Made by a program: the position numbers and the translations under genes. The notes beneath the pieces are model-generated. The model was given only the letters and a program-made list of their open reading frames with translations. It made no database searches and was not told the origin of the DNA. Shown here one piece after another: positions 25,790 through 34,740 of a stretch of DNA of 64,000 nt. The stretch spans positions 2,542,001 to 2,606,000 of the forward strand of contig NZ_CP043661.1 in NCBI RefSeq assembly GCF_014217565.1, given 5' to 3'. The stretch is from Kribbella qitaiheensis (lineage in GTDB: Bacteria > Actinomycetota > Actinomycetes > Propionibacteriales > Kribbellaceae). The stretch's first letter is position 1. Each line of letters opens with the position of its first letter.

Positions 25790-27138
25790 CGAGGCCTCCG
25801 AGTGCGGCGGGAGGAGCGCGCGGTCGACGAGCCGGAGGCCCGTGCGATTCGGGCGGCGATGCCGAGGACGGCGGCTCCGAGGAGTACGGTCGCGGCGAGG
25901 ACCTGGTGTTGGCGGTGGACTCGGGTGCGGACCTCGGCGTACGGGGTGGTGGAGAAGGAGACCATTTCGTAGCGGGAGACGTAGTGGCCTGGGAGTGCGC
26001 GCTCCAGGGCGTGCTCGATGCGTTTGCCGAGGCGGAAGACCGGTGACGCCACCTTGTCGCGCATCTCGACGAAGTTCGCCAGCGCCATCTCCGCGATCGC
26101 TTCGGTGTTCTCCCGGCGGCGGTGCTCGAACAGCGGCAGCGCCCGCGCCCACGTCCCGGCCGTGTCGTCCAGGCAGCGATCCAGCTCGACCACGTCCTCG
26201 AACGCACAGTTCGCGCCCTGCCCGTAGAACGGCACGATCGCGTGCGCGGCGTCGCCGATCAACGCAGTACGGCCGTGTGCCTGCCACGGCGACGTGTGCA
26301 CGGTGCCGAGCACGCCGACCGGATTGTACTGATAGTCGGCGACCAACGAAGGGGCCGACGGCAACAAATCCGGGTACTGCGAACGGAAGTGTGCCTCGAT
26401 CGCGCCGGCGTCGGCCAGCGCGTCGAACGACCCCGTCGGCCAGAACAGCGTGCAGGTGAAGGACCGATCCGGGTTCGGCAGCGCGATCATCATCGACGTA
26501 CCGCGCGGCCAGATGTGCAGCGCACCCGGGTCGAGCGCGAACTCGCCGTCCACCGCCGGGATGCTCAGCTCCTTGTACCCGTAGTCCAGGAAGTCGACGT
26601 CCTCGGTCACCGCGCCCTCGGCGAGCAACTGCCCGCGCACCGCCGACCCGGCCCCATCAGCACCCAGTACTACGTCCGCCTGCGCCTCCACCTTGCCCTC
26701 GGGCGTCGCGAAGATCATCGACCCGGCCTGGGAGTCGAGCTCCACCAGCCGATGCTCGAACCGGATCTCCACCCCGGGCGCGGCGGCGGCCGCATCCAGC
26801 AAGGCGTTGTTGAGCGCACCGCGACTGATCGAGTTGATCGCCCGGTCCTGCGTCGCGCTGTACTTCTGGAAGTCGAGCGGACCCTCCACCGGGTGGATCA
26901 TCCGGCCCTTCATCGGCAGCGCGTCGCGCATCACCTCGTCGACCAGCCCGATCCGGCGCAGCGCGTCGAGGCCCCGCTCCGAGATCGCCAGGTTGATCGA
27001 CCGGCCGCGCTCCACCTGCGCCACCCGCGGATCCGGGCGCCGTTCGTACAACGTCACCGGCAAACCCCGCCGCGCCAGGAAACAGGCCAGCAAAGACCCG
27101 GTCAGCCCAGCTCCGACAATGGCTACACGTTCTTTCAT
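25786..27138 (-). CDS. kmo: Kynurenine 3-monooxygenase
   Basis: 450-aa FAD-dependent aromatic hydroxylase. FAD motifs: GAGLTGS at 9-15, the RSINLAISERG segment specific to KMO, LGADGAGSAVR, and GDAAHAIVPFYGQGANCAFED. The C-terminus ends in a hydrophobic segment (VLAATVLLGAAVLGIAARIA), as in membrane-associated KMO proteins. It converts kynurenine to 3-hydroxykynurenine with NADPH and O2. It overlaps kynU by 4 bp and the dehydrogenase gene by 4 bp. Confidence 0.95.
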   Translation of the reverse strand: MKERVAIVGAGLTGSLLACFLARRGLPVTLYERRPDPRVAQVERGRSINLAISERGLDALRRIGLVDEVMRDALPMKGRMIHPVEGPLDFQKYSATQDRAINSISRGALNNALLDAAAAAPGVEIRFEHRLVELDSQAGSMIFATPEGKVEAQADVVLGADGAGSAVRGQLLAEGAVTEDVDFLDYGYKELSIPAVDGEFALDPGALHIWPRGTSMMIALPNPDRSFTCTLFWPTGSFDALADAGAIEAHFRSQYPDLLPSAPSLVADYQYNPVGVLGTVHTSPWQAHGRTALIGDAAHAIVPFYGQGANCAFEDVVELDRCLDDTAGTWARALPLFEHRRRENTEAIAEMALANFVEMRDKVASPVFRLGKRIEHALERALPGHYVSRYEMVSFSTTPYAEVRTRVHRQHQVLAATVLLGAAVLGIAARIARASGSSTARSSRRTRRPR

Positions 27139-28448
27139 GCACTCTCCGGAACTACCTCGGCCAGCGCTCGAGCGGCGCGCCAGCAGTCGTGGTACAGCGA
27201 ATAAAGCGGGACCGGCGCAAGCCGCAGCACGTCGGGCTCGCGCGCGTCGGCAATCACACCGAACCCGAATCGGAGCGCCTTGGCGAGCTCCCCCGCCGTA
27301 CGGTCGCCGCCGATCCGCAGCGAGAGCTGGGCCCCGCGCTCAGCCGGGTCGGTCGGGGTGATCACCTGGAGCGGCCGGCCGGGCGTGACGTCGGCGAGCA
27401 GCCTTTCCAGGTACGCAGTCAGCCGGAGGCTGCGCTCACGCAGTACGCCGATGCCGACCTTGTCGAACAGCTCCAGCGACGTCCGCACCGGGCTCATCGA
27501 GAAGATCGGCGGATTCGACACCTGCCAGGCATCGGCGGACGCGGGCGGCCGCGACTCGGCCGTCATCTCGAACCGGGTGGACGCTTCGGTGCTCCACCAG
27601 CCCTCGAAGCGCTGCAGCGCCGGATCGCCGAGATGCCGCTCGTGCACGAAGGCTCCGGCGAGCGCACCCGGCCCGGAGTTCAGGTACTTGTACGAACACC
27701 AGGCCGCGAAGTCCACGTCCCAGTCGTGCAGCGACAACGGCACGTTCCCGGCCGCGTGCGCGAGATCCCATCCGACGACGGCCCCGGCGGCGTGACCGGC
27801 CGTGGTGATCGTGGGGATGTCCATCAGCTGGCCGGTGAGGTAGTTGACCCCGCCGAGCAGGACCAGCGCCACATCGGGAGTCAGCTGCGCGAGGACATCC
27901 GCAGTACGGAGGCAGTCTTCGCCGTCGCGGGGTTTCAGCCGTACTACGGCATCGTCGGGATCGAAGCCGTGGAAGCGGGCCTGCGACCGGACCGCGTAGC
28001 TGTCCGACGGGAAGGCCGAGTCCTCGATGACGATCCGGAACCGGTCCGCGGCCGGGCGGTAGAACGACACCATCAGCAGGTGCAGATTGACGGTCAGGGA
28101 GTTCATCACCACGGTCTCACCGGGCAGCGCGCCGACAAGTCGCGCGGCCGAACCGGTGAGCAGTTCGTGGTACGGGAGCCACGGTCGCGTCGCCTCGACG
28201 TGTCCTTCGACGCCTAGTGCCGCCCAGGAGTCGAGGTCCTCGAGCAGCTCGGCGCGGGTCGCCTTCGGTCTGAGGCCGAGCGAGTTGCCCGCGAAGTACG
28301 CGACGTCTGGGTAGTAGCCGTCGGCGACGGGCGGGATGTCGAACAGCTCCCGGTGCCCAGGGTCGGCTTTGTCCAGCGCATACGACTCGGCTTCGGACCC
28401 GGGCTCGACGCCTGGGACAGCCTGCTCGGGCCCGATCCCCAGCGTCAC
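27135..28448 (-). CDS. kynU: Kynureninase
   Basis: 437 aa from the GTG at 28448, which shares GTGA with the glgC stop. PLP fold-type [20 protein letters not shown] near residue 45, [24 protein letters not shown], and the PLP lysine in [20 protein letters not shown]. It cleaves 3-hydroxykynurenine (or kynurenine) to 3-hydroxyanthranilate (or anthranilate) and alanine. The first 20 residues (up to [10 protein letters not shown]) are poorly conserved, so a start a few codons later is possible, but no better-placed start codon is obvious. Confidence 0.94.
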   Translation of the reverse strand: MTLGIGPEQAVPGVEPGSEAESYALDKADPGHRELFDIPPVADGYYPDVAYFAGNSLGLRPKATRAELLEDLDSWAALGVEGHVEATRPWLPYHELLTGSAARLVGALPGETVVMNSLTVNLHLLMVSFYRPAADRFRIVIEDSAFPSDSYAVRSQARFHGFDPDDAVVRLKPRDGEDCLRTADVLAQLTPDVALVLLGGVNYLTGQLMDIPTITTAGHAAGAVVGWDLAHAAGNVPLSLHDWDVDFAAWCSYKYLNSGPGALAGAFVHERHLGDPALQRFEGWWSTEASTRFEMTAESRPPASADAWQVSNPPIFSMSPVRTSLELFDKVGIGVLRERSLRLTAYLERLLADVTPGRPLQVITPTDPAERGAQLSLRIGGDRTAGELAKALRFGFGVIADAREPDVLRLAPVPLYSLYHDCWRAARALAEVVPESA

Positions 28449-29671
28449 GGTTTGATGACCTGGCCCTTGCCGAGCACCGTGACACCGCCCTTGGACACGG
28501 TGAAGCCGCGCTCGCGGTCCAGGTCCGGGTCGACGCCGATCTCGGTACCGTCCGGGATCTCGATGTTCTTGTCCAGGATCACGTTCTTCAGGACGACGTT
28601 CGCGCCGATCTTGCAGTTGTCCATGATCACGGCCCGGTCGATCTTGGCGCCCGCCAGCACGATCACGTTGGCGCCGATCACCGAATGGTCCACGGTCGCG
28701 CCGGAGATGATGGAGCCGGCGCAGACGATCGACTCGCCGACGGTCGCGTTGTCGGTGAACTTGGCGCCGGGCAACTGCGGGTGCGAGGTGAAGATCGGCC
28801 AGTCGGAGTTGTACAGGTTGAACACGGGCTGGATCGAGACCAGGTCCATGTGCGCCTCGTGGTACGAGTCGAGCGAACCGACGTCGCGCCAGTACGAGCG
28901 ATCCCGGTCGAGGGCCCCCGGTACGTCGCTGTCCTTGAAGTCGTAGACGCCGGCCTTGCCCTCGGCAACCAGCATCGGGATGATGTCGCCGCCCATGTCG
29001 TGCCTGCTGGCCGGGTTCGCGGCGTCCTTGCGGAGCGCCTCGACCAGGACGTCGGCGCTGAACACGTAGTTGCCCATCGACGCGAACGTCTCGTCCGGCG
29101 AGTCCGGCAGTCCGGGCGGATCGGCGGGCTTCTCGAGGAAATCGGCGATCCCGTACCCGTCGTCGGCGGTCTTGATCACACCGAACTCCGACGCCTCGGC
29201 CCGCGGCACCCGGATGCCGGCCACGGTCACCCCGTTGCCGCGCTCGATGTGCGCGGCGACCATCAGGGAGGCGTCCATCCGGTACACGTGGTCCGCGCCG
29301 AACACCACGATGATGTCGGGCTTGGCGTCGTTGATCAGGTTCATCGACTGGTAGATCGCGTCCGCGCTGCCCTGGTACCACTGCGGGCCGAGCCGCTGCT
29401 GGGCCGGCACACAGGTGACGAAGTTGCCGAGCAGGGTCGACATCCGCCAGGTGACCGTGACGTGCCGGTCGAGCGAGTGCGACTTGTACTGCGTCAGTAC
29501 GCACAGGTTGCGGTAGCCCGCGTTGACCAGGTTGGACAGCACGAAGTCGATCAGGCGATAACTCCCGCCGAACGGCACAGCCGGTTTGGCCCGGTCCGCC
29601 GTCAGCGGCATCAGCCGCTTCCCCTCGCCGCCGGCCAGCACGATTCCGAGAACTCTGGGTGCCTTCGCCAT
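28445..29671 (-). CDS. glgC: Glucose-1-phosphate adenylyltransferase
   Basis: 408 aa. Nucleotidyltransferase domain: [51 protein letters not shown]. The left-handed beta-helix at the C-terminus reads [23 protein letters not shown]. It makes ADP-glucose for glycogen or alpha-glucan synthesis, with glgA 1 kb away on the other strand. Its stop codon overlaps the kynU start (GTGA), so glgC heads the kynurenine transcription unit. Confidence 0.96.
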   Translation of the reverse strand: MAKAPRVLGIVLAGGEGKRLMPLTADRAKPAVPFGGSYRLIDFVLSNLVNAGYRNLCVLTQYKSHSLDRHVTVTWRMSTLLGNFVTCVPAQQRLGPQWYQGSADAIYQSMNLINDAKPDIIVVFGADHVYRMDASLMVAAHIERGNGVTVAGIRVPRAEASEFGVIKTADDGYGIADFLEKPADPPGLPDSPDETFASMGNYVFSADVLVEALRKDAANPASRHDMGGDIIPMLVAEGKAGVYDFKDSDVPGALDRDRSYWRDVGSLDSYHEAHMDLVSIQPVFNLYNSDWPIFTSHPQLPGAKFTDNATVGESIVCAGSIISGATVDHSVIGANVIVLAGAKIDRAVIMDNCKIGANVVLKNVILDKNIEIPDGTEIGVDPDLDRERGFTVSKGGVTVLGKGQVIKP

Positions 29672-29735
29672 GTCCGCACCTTAACCGCCGATGCCCCGTC
29701 GCATAAGACGGTTGCGTGTGTCGGACACTAGGCCC

Positions 29736-30272
29736 ATGCCCCGACTCGTCGAACCCACTGCTGCCGTGCACCGATCCTTCCTCGAAGCCTGGGACGAACT
29801 GGAGCCGGAGCAGGAGCGCTGGATGGGTGCTCGCGGGCTCTGGCAGGAGTGGACCCGGCAGGAGTTGGAGGACCCGGGCGAGTTCGCCGCGATGGTCGAG
29901 GCGATCAAGGCCGAGGCGCGGCCGGACACGGAGATCCCGCCGGATCTCGTGCATCAGACGATGCTCTGGTACGTCGAGGGCGACCAGTGGCTCGGCCGGC
30001 TCTCGATCCGGCACACCCTCACCCCGGTCCTGCACGAACTCGGCGGCCACATCGGCTACAACGTCCGCCCCTCCGCCCAGCGCAAGGGCTACGCGACCCG
30101 GATGCTGACCGAGTCCCTTACATGGGCCGCCCGCCTCGGCATCGACACCGCCCTCGTCACCTGCGACGTCGACAACCTCCCCTCCCGCCGCGTGATCGAG
30201 TCCGCCGGCGGCGAACTGGAAGACGAACGCCACGGCAAACTTCGCTTCTGGGTCCCCACCCACGTCTCCTGA
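29736..30272 (+). CDS. GNAT N-acetyltransferase
   Basis: 178 aa from the ATG at 29736 (MPRLVEPTAAVHRSFLEAWDEL); the longer frame from 29691 overlaps the glgC promoter zone. GNAT core: GDQWLGRLSIRHTL, GGHIGYNVRPSAQRKGYATRML (acetyl-CoA loop Q-R-K-G-Y-A) and CDVDNLPSRRVIESAGG. This is the subgroup with an about 40-residue N-terminal helix pair, many members of which are annotated only as acetyltransferase. It sits alone between glgC and the 49-bp array. Confidence 0.85.
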   Translation: MPRLVEPTAAVHRSFLEAWDELEPEQERWMGARGLWQEWTRQELEDPGEFAAMVEAIKAEARPDTEIPPDLVHQTMLWYVEGDQWLGRLSIRHTLTPVLHELGGHIGYNVRPSAQRKGYATRMLTESLTWAARLGIDTALVTCDVDNLPSRRVIESAGGELEDERHGKLRFWVPTHVS

Positions 30273-30310
30273 CCCCGCCGAGCCCCCCACCTCAGCAGGC
30301 TCGCCCAGCG

Positions 30311-30606
30311 CCCCCACGCACCTCGCCTTCCCTAACCTCAGCCGCCCCGCGGCGGCCGGCCCTTACACACCCCGCCTTCCCTCACCTCTACCGCCTCGCG
30401 GCGGCCAGCCCTTACACACCCCGCCTTCCCTCACCTCTACCGCCCCGCGGCGGCCAGCCCTTACACACCCCGCCTTCCCTCACCTCTACCGCCCCGCGGC
30501 GGCCAGCCCTTACACACCCCGCCTTCCCTCACCTCTACCGCCTCGCGGCGGCCAGCCCTTACACACCCCGCCTTCCCTCACCTCTACCGCCCCGCGGCGG
30601 CCAGCC
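30311..30606. repeat. 49-bp tandem array (five full units plus a decayed one) upstream of glgA
   Basis: CTTACACACC recurs at 30362, 30411, 30460, 30509 and 30558, exactly 49 bp apart. Each unit reads CTTACACACCCCGCCTTCCC, then TCACCTCTACCGCC, then C/T-CGCGGCGGCCAGCC. A diverged copy fills 30311-30361. Units differ mainly at one C/T position. Each contains a GC palindrome (CCGCGG). The array ends about 30 bp before the glgA ATG, so it occupies its promoter or leader region. Confidence 0.9.
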
Positions 30607-30638
30607 ACTGCTTTTGTGAATGCTTTATGGTCGGGAGC

Positions 30639-31796
30639 ATGAAGGTCGCGATCTTGACTCGTGAGTTCCCACCGGACGTGTACGGCGGGGCGGGGGTGCA
30701 TGTGGACTTTCTGGTTCGCGAGTTGCGCCGGCTGCTCGACGTAGAAGTGCACTGCATGGGCGAACCACGCCTGGGCGCGATCGCCCACTCCGAGGACGAC
30801 CCGCGGATGCCGCACGCGAATGCCGCATTGCGGATCCTCTCGACCGACCTCACCATGACCGCCGGTGTCGAGTCGGCCGAGGTCGTCCACTCCCACACCT
30901 GGTACGCGAACATGGCCGGCCACTGGGCCAAGCTCCTGTACGGCATACCGCATGTGGTCACCGCGCACTCACTGGAGCCGCTGCGGCCGTGGAAGGCGGA
31001 GCAACTGGGAGGCGGCTACCGCCTGTCGAGCTGGGCCGAGCGTACGGCGTACGAGGCAGCCGATGCCGTCGTCGCGGTCAGCCACGCCACCCGCGACGAC
31101 ATCCTCGCCAGCTACCCGGCGATCGACCCCGCCAAGGTGCACATCATCACCAACGGCATCGACGCGGACTTCTACCACCCGGATCACGCGACGAACGTGC
31201 TCGAGCGGCTCGGCGTCGACCTGAACCGGCCGTACGTGACGTTCGTCGGCCGGATCACCCGGCAGAAGGGCGTCCCGCATCTGCTCCGCGCCGGGCTGCA
31301 ACTGGACCCGTCGGTCCAGCTCGTCCTGCTCGCCGGCGCCGCCGACACGCCCGAGCTGAAAGCCGAGACGGACGCGCTGGTCGAAGAGCTACGCGCTTCG
31401 CGGGACGGCGTGTTCGTCGTGTCGGAGATGCTGCCGCGCGAAGAGGTCCGCCAGGTGCTGACCCACGCGCTCGCGTTCGTCTGCCCGTCGGTCTACGAGC
31501 CGCTCGGCATCGTCAACCTGGAGGCGATGGCGTGCGAGACCGCCGTCGTGGCCAGTGCGGTCGGCGGCATCCCCGACGTCGTCGTACCGGGTCTCACCGG
31601 CACGCTCGTCCCGTACGACGAGAACGACACCATCACCTTCGAACGCCAGCTCGCCGAGAGCATCAACGAGCTCGTCGCCGACCCCGCCAAGGCCGAGGCG
31701 ATGGGCAAGGCCGGCCGCGAACGAGCCATCGCCGACTTCGGCTGGGACGCGGTAGCCGACCAGACCGTCAAGCTCTACCAGTCACTACTTAGCTAG
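30639..31796 (+). CDS. glgA: GlgA/GlgM-type alpha-glucan (glycogen) synthase
   Basis: 385 aa from the ATG at 30639 (MKVAILTREFPPDVYGGAGVHVDFLVREL), preferred over the ATG at 30627 because GGGAG precedes it. GT4-family glycosyltransferase: HSHTWYANMAGH, TAHSLEPLRPWK, NGIDADFYHP, FVGRITRQKGVPHLL and the E-x7-E motif in CPSVYEPLGIVNLEAMAC. This short actinobacterial type uses ADP-glucose (from GlgC) to extend glucan or to form maltose-1-phosphate. Confidence 0.93.
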   Translation: MKVAILTREFPPDVYGGAGVHVDFLVRELRRLLDVEVHCMGEPRLGAIAHSEDDPRMPHANAALRILSTDLTMTAGVESAEVVHSHTWYANMAGHWAKLLYGIPHVVTAHSLEPLRPWKAEQLGGGYRLSSWAERTAYEAADAVVAVSHATRDDILASYPAIDPAKVHIITNGIDADFYHPDHATNVLERLGVDLNRPYVTFVGRITRQKGVPHLLRAGLQLDPSVQLVLLAGAADTPELKAETDALVEELRASRDGVFVVSEMLPREEVRQVLTHALAFVCPSVYEPLGIVNLEAMACETAVVASAVGGIPDVVVPGLTGTLVPYDENDTITFERQLAESINELVADPAKAEAMGKAGRERAIADFGWDAVADQTVKLYQSLLS

Positions 31797-31903
31797 CCCG
31801 GACTTTCCAGCACTCACCAAACCCGCACATCGGAGGTCCTCACGTCGGAGCTGAGCGTGAGAAGGCCGGGCGACCGCGGGAAGCTGAGTGTTGGCGGTAC
31901 AGG

Positions 31904-33421
31904 TCAGCCGATGCCAGCGGTGGGGGTGTCGCTGGTGAGCCAGGTGGTGAGGAGGCGGGCGCCGGCGCCGGTCGCGCCGGTGGTGTACTCCAGGGCGTCG
32001 GCCGGGGACTCGGCGATGCTGGACAGGTCCAGGTGCGCCCACGGCACGTCGCCCGCGAAGGCCTTCAGGAACAGCGCGGCCGTGATCGAGCCCGGTCCCT
32101 TCGACGAGTTCACCGAGTCCGCGATCGGGGTCGAGATCAGGTCGGCGTACTCGGCCGGCAGCGGCATCCGCCAGAGTCGCTCGCCGGCCGCCTCGCCCGC
32201 GTCGGCCAGGTTGTCCGCGAGCGCGTCATCGGTGGCGAACAACCCGCCGTACAGCATCGAGCCGAGGGAGACCTTGATCGCGCCGGTCAGGGTGGCGATG
32301 TCGACGATGACGTCCGGCTTCAGCTCCTGTACGGCGTACGCGAGCCCGTCGGCCAGCACGAGGCGACCTTCGGCGTCGGTGTTCTTCACCTCGGTGGTGC
32401 GACCGCCGAAGTGCCGGATCACGTCGTCCGGCCGGTACGCCGTACCGGACGGCATGTTCTCGGCCGAGCAGATCAGCCCGGTGACCCGCACCTTCGCGCC
32501 GAGCTCCTTCAGCGCCGACATGGTCGCGATCACCGAACCGCCGCCGGTCATGTCGCGCTTCATCGACACCATGCCCTCGCGCGGCTTCAGCGACAGGCCG
32601 CCCGTGTCGTAGGTGATCCCCTTGCCGACGAGTACGACGTACGGCGTGTCCTTGGTCGCGCCGACCGGGGTGTAGTCGAGGCGGATGAATCGCGGCGGGC
32701 GGGTGGACCCCTTGCCGACGGCGAGGATGCCGCCGAACCCGTCAGCGGCCAGCCTCTTCTCGTCCCACACCGTCACCTCCAGCCCGGTGAGACCGGCCAG
32801 CTCGGTCGCGCGGGCGGCCATCCAGGCCGGGTCCTTCTCGTTGGAGGGGGTGGTGGCGAACTCGCGCGCCAGCCAGCCGGTCCGGCCGACCACCAGGCCG
32901 CGCTCGACGGCGATATCCCGATCCTCGTCGGAACCGTCGGTCAGCTCGATCCGGCCGACCACCGGCTTACCGAGGTCGACGGTCTTGCGGTGGAAGCTGA
33001 ACGAGCCGAGCACGACACCCTCGGCGAACGCCTGCAGCCCCGCGTCCTCGATGCCTTCAGCAACAACAGTGGTGAGTTCGTCCTTGCCGCGGCCGAATCG
33101 CGCGATCGCGGCTCCGGCGTGTCGCAGCTCCCGCGGGGTGCCCGCGCCGGCGCCGACCAGCAGCACCTCGGCCACCTCACCGGTCAGCAGCGGGTACGCC
33201 GCCGTGCTGCCGGCTGCCCGGCCGAACCCGGCCTCCTCCTGGACCTCCAGCAACCGGTCCAGGTCGACGCCGAGACGTTCCCCGGCCTCCTTCGCGGCGG
33301 CGGGCAGACCCGACTCGCCGACCACGATCACCCAGCTGCGGGAACCGTGGACAGGAAGACCCGGCTGCCAGACGACGGCCGGCAGGGTCGGGAACACGGT
33401 GCGTGCACTTCGGCGAGCCAC
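31904..33421 (-). CDS. pepA: Leucyl aminopeptidase (M17)
   Basis: 505 aa. The C-terminal catalytic domain has the two-metal residues in VLVGKGITYDTGGLSLKPREGMVSMKRDMTGGGSV and the M17 signature NTDAEGRLVLADGL. The N-terminal domain (about 1-170) is the regulatory or DNA-binding-like domain of PepA proteins. It releases N-terminal residues from peptides in the cytosol. It is convergent with glgA. The start region (MARRSARTVFPTLPAVVW) is weakly conserved and could begin slightly later. Confidence 0.93.
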   Translation of the reverse strand: MARRSARTVFPTLPAVVWQPGLPVHGSRSWVIVVGESGLPAAAKEAGERLGVDLDRLLEVQEEAGFGRAAGSTAAYPLLTGEVAEVLLVGAGAGTPRELRHAGAAIARFGRGKDELTTVVAEGIEDAGLQAFAEGVVLGSFSFHRKTVDLGKPVVGRIELTDGSDEDRDIAVERGLVVGRTGWLAREFATTPSNEKDPAWMAARATELAGLTGLEVTVWDEKRLAADGFGGILAVGKGSTRPPRFIRLDYTPVGATKDTPYVVLVGKGITYDTGGLSLKPREGMVSMKRDMTGGGSVIATMSALKELGAKVRVTGLICSAENMPSGTAYRPDDVIRHFGGRTTEVKNTDAEGRLVLADGLAYAVQELKPDVIVDIATLTGAIKVSLGSMLYGGLFATDDALADNLADAGEAAGERLWRMPLPAEYADLISTPIADSVNSSKGPGSITAALFLKAFAGDVPWAHLDLSSIAESPADALEYTTGATGAGARLLTTWLTSDTPTAGIG

Positions 33422-33477
33422 TTCGACGACCTCACTGTTTGATCAAATTTGGACTGCATCGACCTGGGCCAACCGTA

Positions 33478-33517
33478 ACGACCCCGGCCGGTGCCCGAAA
33501 GCACCCACCGGGGTCGT
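33478..33517. terminator. Hairpin between DUF3117 and pepA genes
   Basis: ACGACCCCGG (33478-33487) and CCGGGGTCGT (33508-33517) form a perfect 10-bp stem, extended inside by GTGC/GCAC pairing, about 50 bp after the DUF3117 stop on the minus strand. It probably terminates that gene before pepA. Confidence 0.6.
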
Positions 33518-33564
33518 GGAGTTGTCGCGGGTGCGCTCGTGCAGCTGCACCCCGGAGAGTCGGC

Positions 33565-33732
33565 TCAGCCGACAACGGCCTTCAGCGCGTTCCCGAGCTC
33601 GGTCGCCTCGTCGGCGTTCAGTTCGACGACCAGCCGACCGCCGCCCTCGAGCGGGACCCGCATCACGATCCCGCGGCCCTCCTTGGTGACCTCGAGCGGA
33701 CCATCGCCCGTCCGCGGCTTCATCGCCGCCAT
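33565..33732 (-). CDS. DUF3117 small protein (Rv1211-like)
   Basis: 55 aa, MAAMKPRTGDGPLEVTKEGR...VVELNADEATELGNALKAVVG. It matches the small, strongly conserved actinobacterial DUF3117 family across its whole length. The family has one short beta sheet plus helix and no known function. The ATG at 33732 follows GGGAAGGGGTG. In M. tuberculosis the homologue (Rv1211) lies between tagA and glgA, the same neighbourhood as here. Confidence 0.92.
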   Translation of the reverse strand: MAAMKPRTGDGPLEVTKEGRGIVMRVPLEGGGRLVVELNADEATELGNALKAVVG

Positions 33733-33911
33733 GCGCGCACCCCTTCCCTCATGGATCTTGCCCTCTTCGGTCTTGAGCGACGACACCACACGGTGGACCG
33801 TTGCCGGCACCGTGCGGTGATGCGCCGTCGGCGCGTATCGCAGTGTGTATCGCGACCCATTATCCCCGATGTCAGGCCAGAGCCGTGCACCATACGGCAG
33901 ACTCAGGTCTC

Positions 33912-34709
33912 GTGCACGCCCGTTCAGCTCTCTTCGACCTGTACGGCGACCACCTGCGCGCGCGTGGTGCGCGCGCCCCGGTGGCCGCCCTGGTCCGGCT
34001 GCTCGCGCCGCTGGGAGTCCACCCACCGGCCGTCCGGACCGCCGTTTCCCGGATGGTCCGGCAGGGCTGGCTGGAGCCGGTCCGGATCGACGGGCTGCCC
34101 GGGTACGCGTTGACCACCCGGGCGCGTCGCCGCCTCGACGACGCGGCGGCCCGGATCTACCGGACCGAGGCGGGTGGCGAGGGCGGTGGCGAGTGGGATC
34201 GCGCCTGGCACCTGAGCATCCTGCACGAGGTCCCGAACGCCCGCCGCCGCGAGCAGCTGGCGAGCCAACTCGCCTTCCTGGGTTGGGCTCCGCTGTCCGA
34301 CGCGGCCTGGGTCGGACTGCGCAACGACACCGAGGTCGACCAGATTCTGGGCGTCGAAGGGATCGCCGCGGACCGGTTCACCGCACCGATCGCCGACGAC
34401 GCCGTCGAGTTCGCCCGGCGGGTCTGGAAACTCGACGAACTCGGCGCTTCGTACGACAGCTGGCTGAACGAGGCGAAGGCACTGGCCGAGAGTGCCGGGC
34501 CGGAGGCGACCGACGAGCAGGCGTTCGCGATCCGGTCCAGCCTGGTGCACGAGTGGCGGAAATTCCTCTTCCTCGATCCGGGGCTGCCGGCCGAGCTGCT
34601 ACCCGACGACTGGGCCGGTGCGCGGGCGGCCTCGTTCTTCGATTTCCACGCGAATCGGCTGGGCCACGCGGCCGGGCGTTTCGTGGACAACTGCCTGACC
34701 GTTCACTGA
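33912..34709 (+). CDS. PaaX-family transcriptional repressor
   Basis: 265 aa from the GTG at 33912 (VHARSALFDLYGDHL). N-terminal winged helix: APVAALVRLLAPLGVHPPAVRTAVSRMVRQGWLEPVRIDGLPGYALTTRARRRL. It is followed by the PaaX middle and C-terminal domains (WDRAWHLSILHEVPNARRREQLASQLAFLGWAPLS...; SLVHEWRKFLFLDPGLPAELLPDDWAG). PaaX proteins respond to phenylacetyl-CoA. The next gene is an enoyl-CoA hydratase 31 bp downstream, a phenylacetate-type pairing, although no paaABCDE genes are in the window. Confidence 0.9.
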   Translation: MHARSALFDLYGDHLRARGARAPVAALVRLLAPLGVHPPAVRTAVSRMVRQGWLEPVRIDGLPGYALTTRARRRLDDAAARIYRTEAGGEGGGEWDRAWHLSILHEVPNARRREQLASQLAFLGWAPLSDAAWVGLRNDTEVDQILGVEGIAADRFTAPIADDAVEFARRVWKLDELGASYDSWLNEAKALAESAGPEATDEQAFAIRSSLVHEWRKFLFLDPGLPAELLPDDWAGARAASFFDFHANRLGHAAGRFVDNCLTVH

Positions 34710-34740
34710 AAATCTCACCGACTGTTGGGAGCTAGGCACG

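Noticed and set aside
20227-28448. Reading the cluster as a quinolinate/NAD biosynthesis operon
   Set aside because: ACMSD and the aminomuconate-semialdehyde dehydrogenase divert the intermediate away from quinolinate, and no nadC is present, so catabolism fits better.
27135-30317. 1060-codon minus-strand frame covering kynureninase and beyond
   Set aside because: Only the part below 28448 encodes kynureninase; upstream it is the antisense/alternate frame of glgC and the acetyltransferase gene.
30311-30606. 49-bp array considered as a CRISPR array
   Set aside because: The units are contiguous and near identical, with no unique spacers; no cas genes are in the window.
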